Assembly: GCA_030684475.1 (NCBI GenBank)
Contig: JAUXWB010000375.1
Location: 1 to 36,845 of the forward strand
Direction: 5' to 3'
DNA from: Reyranella sp.
GTDB lineage: Bacteria > Pseudomonadota > Alphaproteobacteria > Reyranellales > Reyranellaceae
Length of the DNA stretch: 36,845 nucleotides
Part shown: one piece after another, positions 25,005-33,297 of the stretch
Position numbering within the stretch: position 1 is the first letter of the stretch
How the letters are laid out: the number at the start of each line of letters is the position of its first letter
Position numbers and translations under genes: made by a program
Notes under the pieces: model-generated
What the model saw: the letters and a program-made list of their open reading frames with translations, nothing else
Told to the model about the DNA's origin: nothing
Databases searched by the model: none

Positions 25005-25722
25005 AAACGACCGACAGGCGTTCGGGGTCGAGGATCGGCCGGGTCGGCCCCACGGCTGTCAGCCGGCCATCCTCGATGATGGCAACCCGGTCGGCATAGC
25101 GTGCCGCCATATTGAGGTCGTGCAGGACGGCCAGGACACCCAAACCGCGGTCGACCCGCCGCCGGGCGCTGGCCAGGGCGGCATGCTGGTGGGCGAGGTC
25201 GAGGCCGGCGATCGGCTCGTCGAGCAGCAGGAAGGGCAGACGACCCGGGTCGGCATCGCACTGCGCCAGGACGCGGGCGAGCTGCACACGCTGGCGTTCG
25301 CCGCCCGACAACACGGCATAGGGCCGGTCGGCGAAGCCGAGCGCCTCGGTCTCGGCCAGCGCCTGCGCCGCCAGCGTGCCGATCTGTTGGTCGGAGAGAC
25401 GGCCGCGGTGCGCGAGCAAGCCGAGCGAGGCGATCTGCAGGCCGGTGAAGTCGAAGGCGACCGTCGAATGCTGGGGCAACACGGCGCGGCGATGCGCAAG
25501 ATCGGCCTTCTTCCAGTGCGCGATCGGCCGGTCGGCGAGCAGGACCTGGCCGGCCGCAAGCTGCCGGTCGCCCGCCAGGGCGCTCAGGAGCGTGCTCTTG
25601 CCGGCGCCATTGGGGCCGATCACGGCGAGGAACTCACCCGGCCTCACCTCGAGGGAGATGTCTCGGATGAGGACCTTGTCGCGGGCCCTGACCTCGACCC
25701 CGATGGCCTGCAGCGCGCTCAC
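24922..25722 (-). CDS. hmuV: Heme ABC transporter ATP-binding protein
   Basis: 266 residues from a GTG in a GTGA overlap with the hmuU stop. Walker A GPNGAGKST (near residue 37), Q-loop QHST, signature LSGGERQRVQLA, Walker B FLLLDEPIAGLD and H-loop VLHDLN are all intact. Belongs to the FecE/BtuD-like class and powers heme import through HmuU in the inner membrane. Last clear heme gene of the operon. Its 3' end can overlap the first srfA-like gene, so read-through into the srf operon is plausible. Confidence 0.93.
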   Translation of the reverse strand: MSALQAIGVEVRARDKVLIRDISLEVRPGEFLAVIGPNGAGKSTLLSALAGDRQLAAGQVLLADRPIAHWKKADLAHRRAVLPQHSTVAFDFTGLQIASLGLLAHRGRLSDQQIGTLAAQALAETEALGFADRPYAVLSGGERQRVQLARVLAQCDADPGRLPFLLLDEPIAGLDLAHQHAALASARRRVDRGLGVLAVLHDLNMAARYADRVAIIEDGRLTAVGPTRPILDPERLSVVFATPIVRLEAAGTAAFLSPGGNILPRT

Positions 25723-26753
25723 AGATTTCCCCGAGCGGCGCGGCCGGCGAGCAGCCAAAGGAAAAAAGGTCCACCGACCAAGGCGGTCAGAATGCCGATC
25801 GGCAGTTCGGCCGGTGTGACCATTGTGCGAGCCAGTGCGTCGGCCAACACCAGGAAGGCACCACCGAACAGCGCCGCGGCGGGCAACAGCGTTCGGTGGG
25901 CCGGGCCCAGCAGCAGGCGCACGATGTGCGGCGCGATGAGGCCCACGAAACCCACGATGCCCGAGATCGCCACGCCCGCGCCGACCGCGAGTGTTACCTG
26001 TGCCACGAGGCGACGCTTCAGCCGCTCGACATCGACGCCGATGTGACCGGCTTCGCGCTCACCCAGCGCCAGGGCATCGAGGAGGTGCGCTGACGGCAGC
26101 AGCGTCGGGATGCTGATGGTCAGCACCAGCAGGGCAGGCGCAATCGCCGCCCATGTCACGGCGCCGAAGCCGCCCATCGTCCAGAAGATCAGCGTGCGCA
26201 ACTGCTGCTCGTCGGCGACGAAGACCAGCATGCCGATGCCGGCCGAGGCGAGGGCGTTGATGGCGATGCCAGCCAGCAGGAGCGTGCCCACCAGGGTGAC
26301 GCCTTCGCGCGCCGCGATCCGGTAGACGATGATGGTGGCGACGAGACCGCCGAGGAAGGCCGCGAGGGGCAGGCACCAGGGCCGGAAGCCTGGCGGCACG
26401 ACGTGGAAGACCTTCTCGCCCAGCACGATCACCGACACGGCGGCAAGTGCCGCGCCACTCGAGACGCCGAGCAGGCCGGGATCGGCGAGCGGATTGCGGA
26501 ACAGGCTCTGCATCGCCGCGCCGCCGGCGGCAAGCGCGGCGCCCACGGCAAAAGCCGCGAGCACACGCGGCGCGCGAATGGTGTAGAGCACCGAGGCCGC
26601 CGTGTCGTCGAGCGGCGCGCTGGACAGGCCGACGGCCGCCAGGAGCTGATCGAATCCGACCGGAAAGGCACCGATGCAGAGTGCGCTCACCACGCTTACG
26701 GCTGCGGCGAGTGCAAAGAGTGGAATGGTACGCTGCGACGCCTGCACCATCAT
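25719..26753 (-). CDS. hmuU: Heme ABC transporter permease (FecCD family)
   Basis: 344 residues; ATG in an ATGA overlap with hmuT. About ten hydrophobic helices, with the FecCD hallmarks RAPRVLAAFAVGAALAAGGAAMQSLFRNPLADPGLLG (residues about 52-88) and GFVGLIAPHIVRLLLGPAHR (near 268). Forms the homodimeric inner-membrane channel for heme with HmuV and HmuT. Full length and without visible damage. Confidence 0.93.
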   Translation of the reverse strand: MMVQASQRTIPLFALAAAVSVVSALCIGAFPVGFDQLLAAVGLSSAPLDDTAASVLYTIRAPRVLAAFAVGAALAAGGAAMQSLFRNPLADPGLLGVSSGAALAAVSVIVLGEKVFHVVPPGFRPWCLPLAAFLGGLVATIIVYRIAAREGVTLVGTLLLAGIAINALASAGIGMLVFVADEQQLRTLIFWTMGGFGAVTWAAIAPALLVLTISIPTLLPSAHLLDALALGEREAGHIGVDVERLKRRLVAQVTLAVGAGVAISGIVGFVGLIAPHIVRLLLGPAHRTLLPAAALFGGAFLVLADALARTMVTPAELPIGILTALVGGPFFLWLLAGRAARGNL

Positions 26754-27613
26754 GGCGCGCGGGCGAGTTCGGGATGGAGCGCCGATGCCAGTTCCTGCGC
26801 CGCCTGCGGCGTCCGGGGACCGAAGCCCAGCAGCAGCAGCGCGTCGAACTGCAGCACCTTGCCAGCCCGGCCCGCCGGCGTGCGACGCAGCGCCGGCTGA
26901 TCGAGGATCGCCTCGATGCCGCCCATCGCCTGCACGGTCTGGCGTGTCACCAGCACGAAGTCGGCGCGGGACGCAAGGACCGCCTCTGGTGTCAGCGGCC
27001 GGTAGCCGGCGTAACTGTTGATCGCGTTGGTGCCGCCGGCGAGGCGGATGATGCCGTCTGCCGCCGTGTCGCGACCGGCGGCTTGCGGCGCGCCGCCGCC
27101 CATCGACAGCAGGAACAGCACGCGCGGCGTGCTGGTCGCCGTCGCCAGTTTCTTTGTGAGTTCCGCCATGTCGGTGCGGCCGCGGGCGATCATCGTGTCC
27201 GCTTCCGCGCTTTTGCCCGTCACGCGTCCGACCGCCTCGATCTTGGCGATCACGCTGTCGTAGTAGTAGTGGTCGGGCAGGACGAGGACCTGGACGCCCG
27301 TCGCACGCAGCTGGTCGAGCGTTGTCGCAGGACCCGCGGCCGTCGTGGCGATCACCAGCGTCGGCTTGAGGGACAGTACGCCCTCGGCCGAGAGCGCGCG
27401 CATGTAGCCGACCTGCGGCAGCGCCCGGGCGGCCGCCGGGTACAGGCTGGTGGTGTCGACACCGGCCAGCAGGCGCTCCGCACCCAGCGCATAGACGATC
27501 TCGGTGAGGGCGCTGCCGACCGATACGATGCGTAGCGGCGTCTGCGCGCGCGCCTGCAGGGAGGCGAAGGCAGCGGCCCCCAGGCCGAGCGTGAAGGCAT
27601 AGCGGCGCTTCAT
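26750..27613 (-). CDS. hmuT: Periplasmic heme-binding protein
   Basis: 287 residues. Signal peptide MKRRYAFTLGLGAAAFASLQ with a likely cut after ARA. Class III periplasmic binding fold: IVSVGSALTEIVYALG, GVDTTSLYP, then LPQVGYMRALSAEGVLSLKP, the hemin-binding-protein block in which a Tyr can ligate heme iron. The start ATG overlaps the hmuS stop by one base (TAATG) and the stop overlaps hmuU. It delivers heme from the outer-membrane receptor to HmuUV. Confidence 0.92.
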   Translation of the reverse strand: MKRRYAFTLGLGAAAFASLQARAQTPLRIVSVGSALTEIVYALGAERLLAGVDTTSLYPAAARALPQVGYMRALSAEGVLSLKPTLVIATTAAGPATTLDQLRATGVQVLVLPDHYYYDSVIAKIEAVGRVTGKSAEADTMIARGRTDMAELTKKLATATSTPRVLFLLSMGGGAPQAAGRDTAADGIIRLAGGTNAINSYAGYRPLTPEAVLASRADFVLVTRQTVQAMGGIEAILDQPALRRTPAGRAGKVLQFDALLLLGFGPRTPQAAQELASALHPELARAP

Positions 27614-28662
27614 TACGACGCTGCCTGCTTGTCGATGCGAGCCACCAGTGCGCGCCATTGCTCGAGTTCGGGTTTGCCAGGTTTGCGCTCGCCGAACATC
27701 AGCAGGACATTGCGGTCGCGGTCGTCGAAGGCCTCGATCGAGGTGACGATCCCGTCCGCGGTCGGCTTGCGCACGGAGAAGACGCGCACCACGCCGCTGT
27801 CGCGCAGGTGGAGGTTGAAGGTCGGGTCGAGCACGTTGAACCAACCCTGCGTCTCGACCAGCCGCTTGACCAGCCCGGTGTGGATCTGGATGCACCCCCG
27901 GTTGCCGACGAAGATCATGATCGGTGTGCCATCGGCACCGGCGGCCTCGATCGCCGAGCGCAGCGCGCGCGCCGGCAGTTCGCGGGAAAACTCTTCGCCG
28001 ATCAGGCGCAGCGCCTGTACGCGGCCGACCTTGAACTTGGCCAGCATGCCGAAGAATTCGTGGGTGTCCTTCATCGCCCGCCAGGCGGTGCGCAGGCCCT
28101 CGACGTCGATCTCCACGTCGGGCCGATCCAGGGCATCGGGTGCGCGCGGCACGATCTCCATTGCAACCGGTGCCTGGGCTTGGTGGCGCGCGATCAGGGC
28201 GTCGAAGGCCGCCCGGTCGGTTTCGTCGGTGGCGTAGATCTTGTGTACGGCCTCACCCGAGGCGTCGAAGAACTGGAGGCTGAGCCGCTCGCCGTTCTTC
28301 AACGGCTCGCGTATGGCGAAACCGTAACGCCAATTGGACAGGAACAGGCGCAGGTCGATATCGGGCCCCAGGACGACGCCGTGCGGGCCGGACACCTGGA
28401 CATCGTCAAAGCGGCCATGGCGTTCGTGCACGCAATGCTCGTTGCGCGTCAGGCACATGACCCGGCCGACGGACGGCATGTCGTTGAGCAGTGCGCGCCA
28501 GTCCGAGGCAAGTGGCGTTGCCGTTCGCCCGACGCCCAAGGCCACCAGCTCGGCTTCGCCCACTCCCAGTGTCGCGGCGGCGTCGCGAATGCGCAGCGCC
28601 GGCCGCTCGCCGCGCAGGCGGGTCCAGCGGGCGGTAAGATCGCCATTCGAGGTCGAGAGCAT
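27613..28662 (-). CDS. hmuS: Hemin-degrading/heme-trafficking factor HmuS
   Basis: 349 residues from the ATG at 28662, with GAAGGAG upstream; the frame upstream is a shadow of tonB. HmuS/HemS/ChuS two-repeat fold. Features seen: RNEHCVHERHG near residue 75, the first-half block LFLSNWRYGFAI, and second-half NRGCIQIHTG, WFNVLDPTFNLHLRD and VFSVRKPT. Cytoplasmic heme carrier and degradation factor that releases iron. Located between tonB (14 nt) and hmuT (one-base overlap). Confidence 0.92.
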   Translation of the reverse strand: MLSTSNGDLTARWTRLRGERPALRIRDAAATLGVGEAELVALGVGRTATPLASDWRALLNDMPSVGRVMCLTRNEHCVHERHGRFDDVQVSGPHGVVLGPDIDLRLFLSNWRYGFAIREPLKNGERLSLQFFDASGEAVHKIYATDETDRAAFDALIARHQAQAPVAMEIVPRAPDALDRPDVEIDVEGLRTAWRAMKDTHEFFGMLAKFKVGRVQALRLIGEEFSRELPARALRSAIEAAGADGTPIMIFVGNRGCIQIHTGLVKRLVETQGWFNVLDPTFNLHLRDSGVVRVFSVRKPTADGIVTSIEAFDDRDRNVLLMFGERKPGKPELEQWRALVARIDKQAAS

Positions 28663-28676
28663 GAGAGTCTCCTTCT

Positions 28677-29561
28677 TCAACGCAGGTGAAAACGAACGGG
28701 AATTTCGACCCACGCGGCGACGGGACGGCCGCCGCGAATGGCCGGGAGGAAGTGCCAGCCGTGCACGGCCGCCAGTGCGGCGCGATCGAGCAGGCCGAAG
28801 CCGCTGCTGCGCCACAGCCGGATTTCGGCGGCCGTGCCGTCGGGCTCGAGACGCACGCGGACCATGACCTCGCCCTGCTGGCCGAGCTCGATGGCGCGTG
28901 GCGGATAGATCGCGGGCTTGGGCGGTATGCGATAGCGCGGCTGGCCTTCCCATACGATCGACTCGCCGGGCGCGATGGTCGCCTGCTGGGTGACTGCCGC
29001 GTTCCCCGCATCGGGTGCCGTCGCGGCCTGCGCGACGCTTACGGGCCTGGCGGTCGGGCGGGGTGCCGCGGGCTTGCGCGGCGCCGGTTTCGGCGGCGTG
29101 ACCTTCGGCGGTTCGACCGGCTTCAGGTCCGTTACCTTGAGCGGCGGTGGCTCCTCGGGCGGCGGAAGATCGACTCTGATCTCGGGGACGACGTCGGGTT
29201 CCGCGATCTTCTCGACGGGAAGCGGTGGCTCGGGCGGCGGTATCGCGGCTTCGAGGGGAACCGGCGGTTCGGGGGGCTGTACCGCGGCCTCGAGGGCGGG
29301 AGTCGGCGGCTCCGGCGGAGACGGCGTCTCTTCTGCCGGCGCACTGTCGGGCTCGGCGTTGGCCCCCACGGTCGGCGCGGCGACGGAGAACTCGATGAAG
29401 AGCGCTGGTTCCTGGGATGTGCTGCCCAAGGTTCCGGCGATCAGGAAAAGCGGAAGAACGGCGAGCCCATGCAAGACAAGCGACAACGCCATCGGCACGC
29501 GGGCTACGCGTGTCGATGGCGCCGGCAGTCGTCCGGCTGAGAGGGCTGCCGGGACTACCAT
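28677..29561 (-). CDS. tonB: TonB energy-transducing protein
   Basis: 294 residues from the ATG at 29561, overlapping the hmuR stop by seven nt. N-terminal membrane anchor (MALSLVLHGLAVLPLFLIAG, about residues 24-43). Long Pro/Glu/Lys-rich periplasmic spacer (PPEPP, PPPEEPPPLK, PPKPAPRKPAAP). C-terminal TonB domain with YPPRAIELGQQGEVMVRVRL, IRLWRSSGFGLLDRAALAAV and a VHGWHFLPA strand. It couples the proton motive force via ExbBD to HmuR; exbBD are not in the window. Its place in the operon suggests dedication to heme. Confidence 0.9.
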   Translation of the reverse strand: MVVPAALSAGRLPAPSTRVARVPMALSLVLHGLAVLPLFLIAGTLGSTSQEPALFIEFSVAAPTVGANAEPDSAPAEETPSPPEPPTPALEAAVQPPEPPVPLEAAIPPPEPPLPVEKIAEPDVVPEIRVDLPPPEEPPPLKVTDLKPVEPPKVTPPKPAPRKPAAPRPTARPVSVAQAATAPDAGNAAVTQQATIAPGESIVWEGQPRYRIPPKPAIYPPRAIELGQQGEVMVRVRLEPDGTAAEIRLWRSSGFGLLDRAALAAVHGWHFLPAIRGGRPVAAWVEIPVRFHLR

Positions 29562-31810
29562 CTTGCCGTGAGGTTGACGCCGAAATAGCGACCGGGCTGG
29601 GCGTAGAGGTCCAGCTGCTGGTTGGTGGTGTTGAGGCCGATCACATCCGCGGAGTTCCAGTACTTCGCGTTGGTGATGTTGAAGGCGCCGGCGTTGAACT
29701 TGATGTGGTTGCCCCAGGTGTATCCGACGGTCGCGTCGAGGTTGAAATAGGCCGGCGTCTGAAAGTAGTTCGGGTTGCTCACCATGTTGTGCTGGGCAAC
29801 CATCGTGCCGATGACCTGCGCGTTGAGGCCCGTCTCTCTGCCGTAGCGAATGCGCGCCTGCGACGCCCACGGGCTGACGGAATCCACCGGCAGGCCGGTC
29901 CGGGTGTCGGTGCCCTGGGCGAAGGCCGTCCAGCCGAGGACTGCCCAATCAGGAGCGAAGCGGTATTCTCCGCGCGCCTCGACGCCCCAGATTGTGACGT
30001 TCGTCAGGTTGACGTACTGGAACTGGGTGATCGGTCCGACCTGGCCGACCGTGACCGTCTCGATGAAGTTATTGTAGAGATTATAGAAGCCGGTGAGCTG
30101 CCAGCTCGACCCTGTCTCGTACTTGCCGCGAAAGCCGACCTCGAAGCTGTTGGCCGTCTCGGGCTTCAGGTTGGCGTTGGGCAGGACCTGGTAGAACGAC
30201 GCGGTATTGGTGATACCGATGTTGGCGTTGTCGTAGGGCGGCGCGCGAAAGCCGGTCGCGTACTGGAAGTAGCTCGAGTAGATGTCGCTGAAGTGATAGA
30301 CGACGCCGATTTTCGGTGACGCCGATATATAGGTGCTCGCGGCCGGCACGAGGTTCAGAGTGGTGCCGGTCGAGTTCCAGAAGTATTTGTCGGGATTGGG
30401 ATTGAGGCTGTAGTAGTCGAGCCGTACCGCCGGCGTGACGACCAGCCGGCCGCCGAGGGCGGTGATCTCGTCCTGGATGTAGGCGCCGGCCTGGATGGTC
30501 TCGGTGTCGGGGAAGTTCTTGTTGGGGTAGGTTTCGCCGCCCACCACCTGGGTCGTCACGCCGGTCGCCAGCGTGATCTGCGCGCGATTGCGCGGTCTGG
30601 TCGTCGATGTGTGGAAGAAGCTCAGGCCGTAGGTCAGGAAGTTGCGCAGATCGAAGATCTTCGCGTCGGTGTTCATCTGCAGTTCAGCGCCGGTTACGGC
30701 CTGGTTGAAGAGAAACGACGACGCCCGCGCGTTGGTCGGGATGACGCCGGCGACCGTGCCGCGGAGCTGGTAGGTATCGGCCTGGGTGTTGACTGAATTG
30801 TAGTAGGCCAGGAAATCGATGCGATCGATGAAGCCGATGGGCGCTTCGTGTACCCATTGGCCGCTGATCCGGTAGGTGTTGGTATAGTCCTGCCCCCATT
30901 CGTCATAGACGGCCGTGAACAGGGACGGGAACCGGCCGACGCCCGACAGCATCTGGGTGCTCTGCTTGCCCTGGGTGTAGCCGCCGGTGATGCGGACCGT
31001 GTCCACATCTGTCGGCCTGATCACCAGCTTTGCCAGGAAGTCGTTGTTGGACCAGGTCGTCGGATTGGGACCGAGCGAGGACTGCGCCGGCGTGAACTGC
31101 TGGCCGTCGCGTCGGGTGTAGATGCCGAGGAACTCGACGTTGCCGGAGCGCACCGCGCCGGTGAAGGTCTCGGCGAACATCTGGTTGGCGCCGCTGTAGG
31201 CACCCTTGACGCTGCCGTAGACGTTGCCGCCGTTCTTGAAGTAGTCGCCCGGATCCTTGGTCGTGTAGGCCACGACGCCGCCGATCGCGTCCGAGCCGTA
31301 GAGCGCCGAGGCGGGGCCGCGGATGATCTCGACCCGCTTGATGTCCTCGAGGTCGGGCTGCTCGCGGGTGTAGGTGCCGGCGCCGGTATTGCTGTCGGGG
31401 AAGTCGGGCACGCGCATGCCGTCGACGATGACCAGGACGCGATTGCCGCCGATGCCTCGGATCACGAAGTTCTGGAAGCCGGCGCGGTTGGGGTTGTTGC
31501 CGACGGTGACGCCGGGCTCGTTGCGCACGAGGTCGCGGACGTCCTGCATGTTCTCGCGGTCGATGTCTTCGGTCGTGGTCACCGAGACGGTGGCCGCCAC
31601 GTCGTCGAGCGGGCGCCTGGAGCGCGTCGCCGCCGTCGTCACGGCATCGAGCTGGGTGGCGACGGGATGCGTCGTCGCAGGCGGAGTCTGCGTCGGCGCG
31701 GCCGGGTCCGGTGTGGCGGCGGGCGGAGTTTGTGCCGAGGCCGGCGCCGGGATCGTGCATCCGATCGCCGTTGTCGCCAGCAAGGCATAGAGAATTGAAC
31801 GGGTTTTCAT
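29555..31810 (-). CDS. hmuR: TonB-dependent heme/hemoglobin receptor
   Basis: 751 residues from the ATG at 31810 (MKTRSIL). Signal peptide ending near PASAQT, a Pro/Thr-rich stretch, then a TonB-box-like LDAVTTAATRS. Plug domain with DVRDLVRNEPGVTVG, VIRGIGGNRVLVIVDGMRVPD and VEIIRGPASALYGSDAIGG. A C-terminal beta-barrel ends in an aromatic residue (NLTARW). The heme-receptor FRAP box is present (GFRAPPYDN), followed by NANLKPE in place of NPNLKPE. No His lies between the two boxes, although many heme receptors have one there. It imports heme across the outer membrane. First large gene after hemP. Confidence 0.9.
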   Translation of the reverse strand: MKTRSILYALLATTAIGCTIPAPASAQTPPAATPDPAAPTQTPPATTHPVATQLDAVTTAATRSRRPLDDVAATVSVTTTEDIDRENMQDVRDLVRNEPGVTVGNNPNRAGFQNFVIRGIGGNRVLVIVDGMRVPDFPDSNTGAGTYTREQPDLEDIKRVEIIRGPASALYGSDAIGGVVAYTTKDPGDYFKNGGNVYGSVKGAYSGANQMFAETFTGAVRSGNVEFLGIYTRRDGQQFTPAQSSLGPNPTTWSNNDFLAKLVIRPTDVDTVRITGGYTQGKQSTQMLSGVGRFPSLFTAVYDEWGQDYTNTYRISGQWVHEAPIGFIDRIDFLAYYNSVNTQADTYQLRGTVAGVIPTNARASSFLFNQAVTGAELQMNTDAKIFDLRNFLTYGLSFFHTSTTRPRNRAQITLATGVTTQVVGGETYPNKNFPDTETIQAGAYIQDEITALGGRLVVTPAVRLDYYSLNPNPDKYFWNSTGTTLNLVPAASTYISASPKIGVVYHFSDIYSSYFQYATGFRAPPYDNANIGITNTASFYQVLPNANLKPETANSFEVGFRGKYETGSSWQLTGFYNLYNNFIETVTVGQVGPITQFQYVNLTNVTIWGVEARGEYRFAPDWAVLGWTAFAQGTDTRTGLPVDSVSPWASQARIRYGRETGLNAQVIGTMVAQHNMVSNPNYFQTPAYFNLDATVGYTWGNHIKFNAGAFNITNAKYWNSADVIGLNTTNQQLDLYAQPGRYFGVNLTARW

Positions 31811-31812
31811 GG

Positions 31813-31866
31813 CCAGGTCCCCCAAAGACAAAAAGGACGCCTGGCTGGCAGTGGTCCGCACGGACC
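31813..31866 (-). promoter_or_regulatory. Leader with alternative stems at the hmuR ribosome site
   Basis: On the minus strand, GGTCCGTGCGGACC (31866-31853) can form one hairpin. Alternatively, CCAGGCGTCC (31844-31835) can pair with GGACCTGG (31820-31813), which contains part of the hmuR ribosome site. A run of five T (31834-31830) follows GTCC. Mutually exclusive stems of this kind could tune hmuR translation or attenuate transcription. Prediction by eye only. Confidence 0.35.
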
Positions 31867-31885
31867 GGCTGGCTGGGCAGTTTGA

Positions 31886-31907
31886 CCGAGAGGGGATGGC
31901 CTCTCGG
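31886..31907 (-). repeat. Stem-loop after hemP
   Basis: A perfect 8-bp stem (CCGAGAGG / CCTCTCGG) with a 6-nt loop, seven nt after the hemP stop. There is no T-run, so it is more likely an RNA-stability or processing hairpin that sets hemP against hmuR levels than a full terminator. Confidence 0.55.
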
Positions 31908-31914
31908 GGTTCGG

Positions 31915-32088
31915 CTATTTGGTGAGAATGAGCTTGTTGGAAGCGGTGACGCGGAGGCGATAGCTTTCGGCGCCGTGCCGGATGATCAGTTCACGCCGGC
32001 CGTTCATCAGCGTCACGCTGTCGACGACCGGCGTTGCGGGATCCGGCCTGTCGGCATCGGCTTCGTGCGCCCGCGATGGCTGGTTCAT
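31915..32088 (-). CDS. hemP: Hemin uptake protein HemP
   Basis: 57 residues from the ATG at 32088, with GGAGGT nine nt upstream; a TTG eight codons earlier is less likely. The C-terminal HemP block is clear: VDSVTLMNGRRELIIRHG then YRLRVTASNKLILTK. HemP proteins precede heme receptor genes in many proteobacteria and promote heme uptake or receptor expression. First gene of the minus-strand heme operon, with a hairpin and 104 nt before hmuR. Confidence 0.88.
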   Translation of the reverse strand: MNQPSRAHEADADRPDPATPVVDSVTLMNGRRELIIRHGAESYRLRVTASNKLILTK

Positions 32089-32109
32089 GCGCTTCTCACC
32101 TCCCCAAAA

Positions 32110-32160
32110 CAATTGAGTTGCGACTGACTCTTAATTGCATAGTATGGCAACTACTGTCAA
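32110..32160. promoter_or_regulatory. Divergent promoter/operator of the heme operon
   Basis: For hemP (minus): TTGACA at 32160-32155, with an AT-rich AATTAA -10 region 18 nt on (32136-32131). For the plus-strand operon: TTGCGA (32118-32123) and TAGTAT (32140-32145), 16 nt apart. An imperfect dyad CAATTGAGT ... ACTCTTAATTG (32110-32137) overlaps both. This is a natural place for an iron-responsive repressor such as Fur, RirA or Irr, though it matches no consensus I can call with certainty. Confidence 0.45.
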
Positions 32161-32185
32161 CGCTTGCCCAACCATTGGAGAGGTC

Positions 32186-32683
32186 ATGGAAAGCTCGCCG
32201 GAACAGAGACTTAGTCCTCTCCAGGCGTCGCCCAAACCGGGCTGCGGCCGGCTGGGCTGCGCCTGCGGCCTGCCGATCAGCGAACGCTTCGTACTGTGGG
32301 CGCTGCGCCAGTGGCAGCAGGATCGGGCCCTGCCGGCAGAGGGCTCGACGCTCCATCGCGGCTTTCAGATGGCGGGCCTTCTCGACGCGCTGCCCGATTT
32401 CGTCATTGCCATGGATGCCTTTCTGTTCGGTGCCCGGCGCGCCATGGAAATCCATCTGCCGACATGCTCGAAAGTGAGCCGCGACGAGGCGACGCTGGTT
32501 GCCCTGTGCGGGCTGGCGCAGGGCGACTACGACGGTCCATTGCTCGCCTCGCTCGACGTCATGATGGCGCCGACGGCGTCGCGCGTCGCCGCCATCCGGC
32601 TGAAGGCGTTCACCGTGGCCCTGGCGAGTGCCGGATTGCGGCTTGCGCCGCTGCCGGGCGCCGCTGGCGCGCGGCTCAACTGA
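32186..32683 (+). CDS. Hypothetical protein with Cys-rich N-terminus
   Basis: 165 residues from the ATG at 32186, with GGAGAGG upstream; in-frame starts at 32135 and 32144 lie on the promoter. Not recognised. It has a CX4CXC cluster (C20, C25, C27: GCGRLGCACG) near the N-terminus, followed by helical segments (ISERFVLWALRQWQQD; LLDALPDFVIAMDAFLFGARRAMEIHL) and a further pair of cysteines. The cluster could bind a metal or Fe-S center. It diverges from hemP and starts a three-gene operon, so iron or heme control is plausible. Confidence 0.65.
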   Translation: MESSPEQRLSPLQASPKPGCGRLGCACGLPISERFVLWALRQWQQDRALPAEGSTLHRGFQMAGLLDALPDFVIAMDAFLFGARRAMEIHLPTCSKVSRDEATLVALCGLAQGDYDGPLLASLDVMMAPTASRVAAIRLKAFTVALASAGLRLAPLPGAAGARLN

Positions 32684-32943
32684 TGATGTTCGCACCCGCT
32701 CCCGACCGCCTCGTCGAGCTGCAGCGTGCCATGCGGCTGATCGCCGAGGCGGTGGAGGGCCTGCCTGACGAATGCCGCGATCTCGCCGGCAATGCGCTGC
32801 TCAACATCGCCGCCGAAACGGTGGCGCAGGACGTCGGCTGCGCCGAGGCCGGCCGCATCTTCGCGCGATTGGGCGACCTGCTGGCGCGCGGGGTTCAGCC
32901 GCCGATGGCCGATCCGATCTCGCTCACGGGCTTCGACGCGTGA
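32683..32943 (+). CDS. Small helical hypothetical protein
   Basis: 86 residues. The ATG overlaps the previous stop by one base (TGATGATG); starting at the second ATG is equally possible. All-helical, leucine- and alanine-rich (LVELQRAMRLIAEAVEGLP; LAGNALLNIAAETVAQDVG; AGRIFARLGDLLARG). No family recognised. Tight overlaps on both sides show translational coupling with its neighbours, suggesting the three products act together. Confidence 0.62.
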   Translation: MMFAPAPDRLVELQRAMRLIAEAVEGLPDECRDLAGNALLNIAAETVAQDVGCAEAGRIFARLGDLLARGVQPPMADPISLTGFDA

Positions 32944-33293
32944 CGGCTGACCACGCCCGCAGCATCCCGGTCCTGGCGTCTCTCGACATTTCCGAGACGC
33001 GCCACTTCTATGTCTGGCATCTCGGCTTCTCCAGCGACTATGCCGACGACAACTACCTCATCGTCAAACGCGACCAGATGGAGATCCACTTCTGGAGGAC
33101 CAACGACCGCCAATTCCCGGAGAATACGTCGTGCTACATACGCGGCGGCCAGGTGCCGGCGCTTTTCGAGGAATTCCAGCAGCGCCGCGTGCCGCGCCTG
33201 ACGCCTTTCGAGGTCCGGTCGTGGAACATGAAGGAATTCTACATCCACGACCCGCACGGTAACCTGCTGAAGTTCGGCTGCAGCGAATGGTAG
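32940..33293 (+). CDS. VOC/bleomycin-resistance-fold protein
   Basis: 117 residues from a GTG in a GTGA overlap with the previous stop. Bleomycin-resistance-like VOC module: IPVLASLDISETRHFYVWHLGF at the N-terminus, VKRDQMEIHFWR in the middle (His on the metal/ligand strand), and FYIHDPHGNLLKFG at the C-terminus. Such proteins often sequester small molecules rather than catalyse. Last gene of the operon; its stop lies four nt from the convergent kup stop. Confidence 0.78.
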   Translation: MTADHARSIPVLASLDISETRHFYVWHLGFSSDYADDNYLIVKRDQMEIHFWRTNDRQFPENTSCYIRGGQVPALFEEFQQRRVPRLTPFEVRSWNMKEFYIHDPHGNLLKFGCSEW

Positions 33294-33297
33294 GCGG

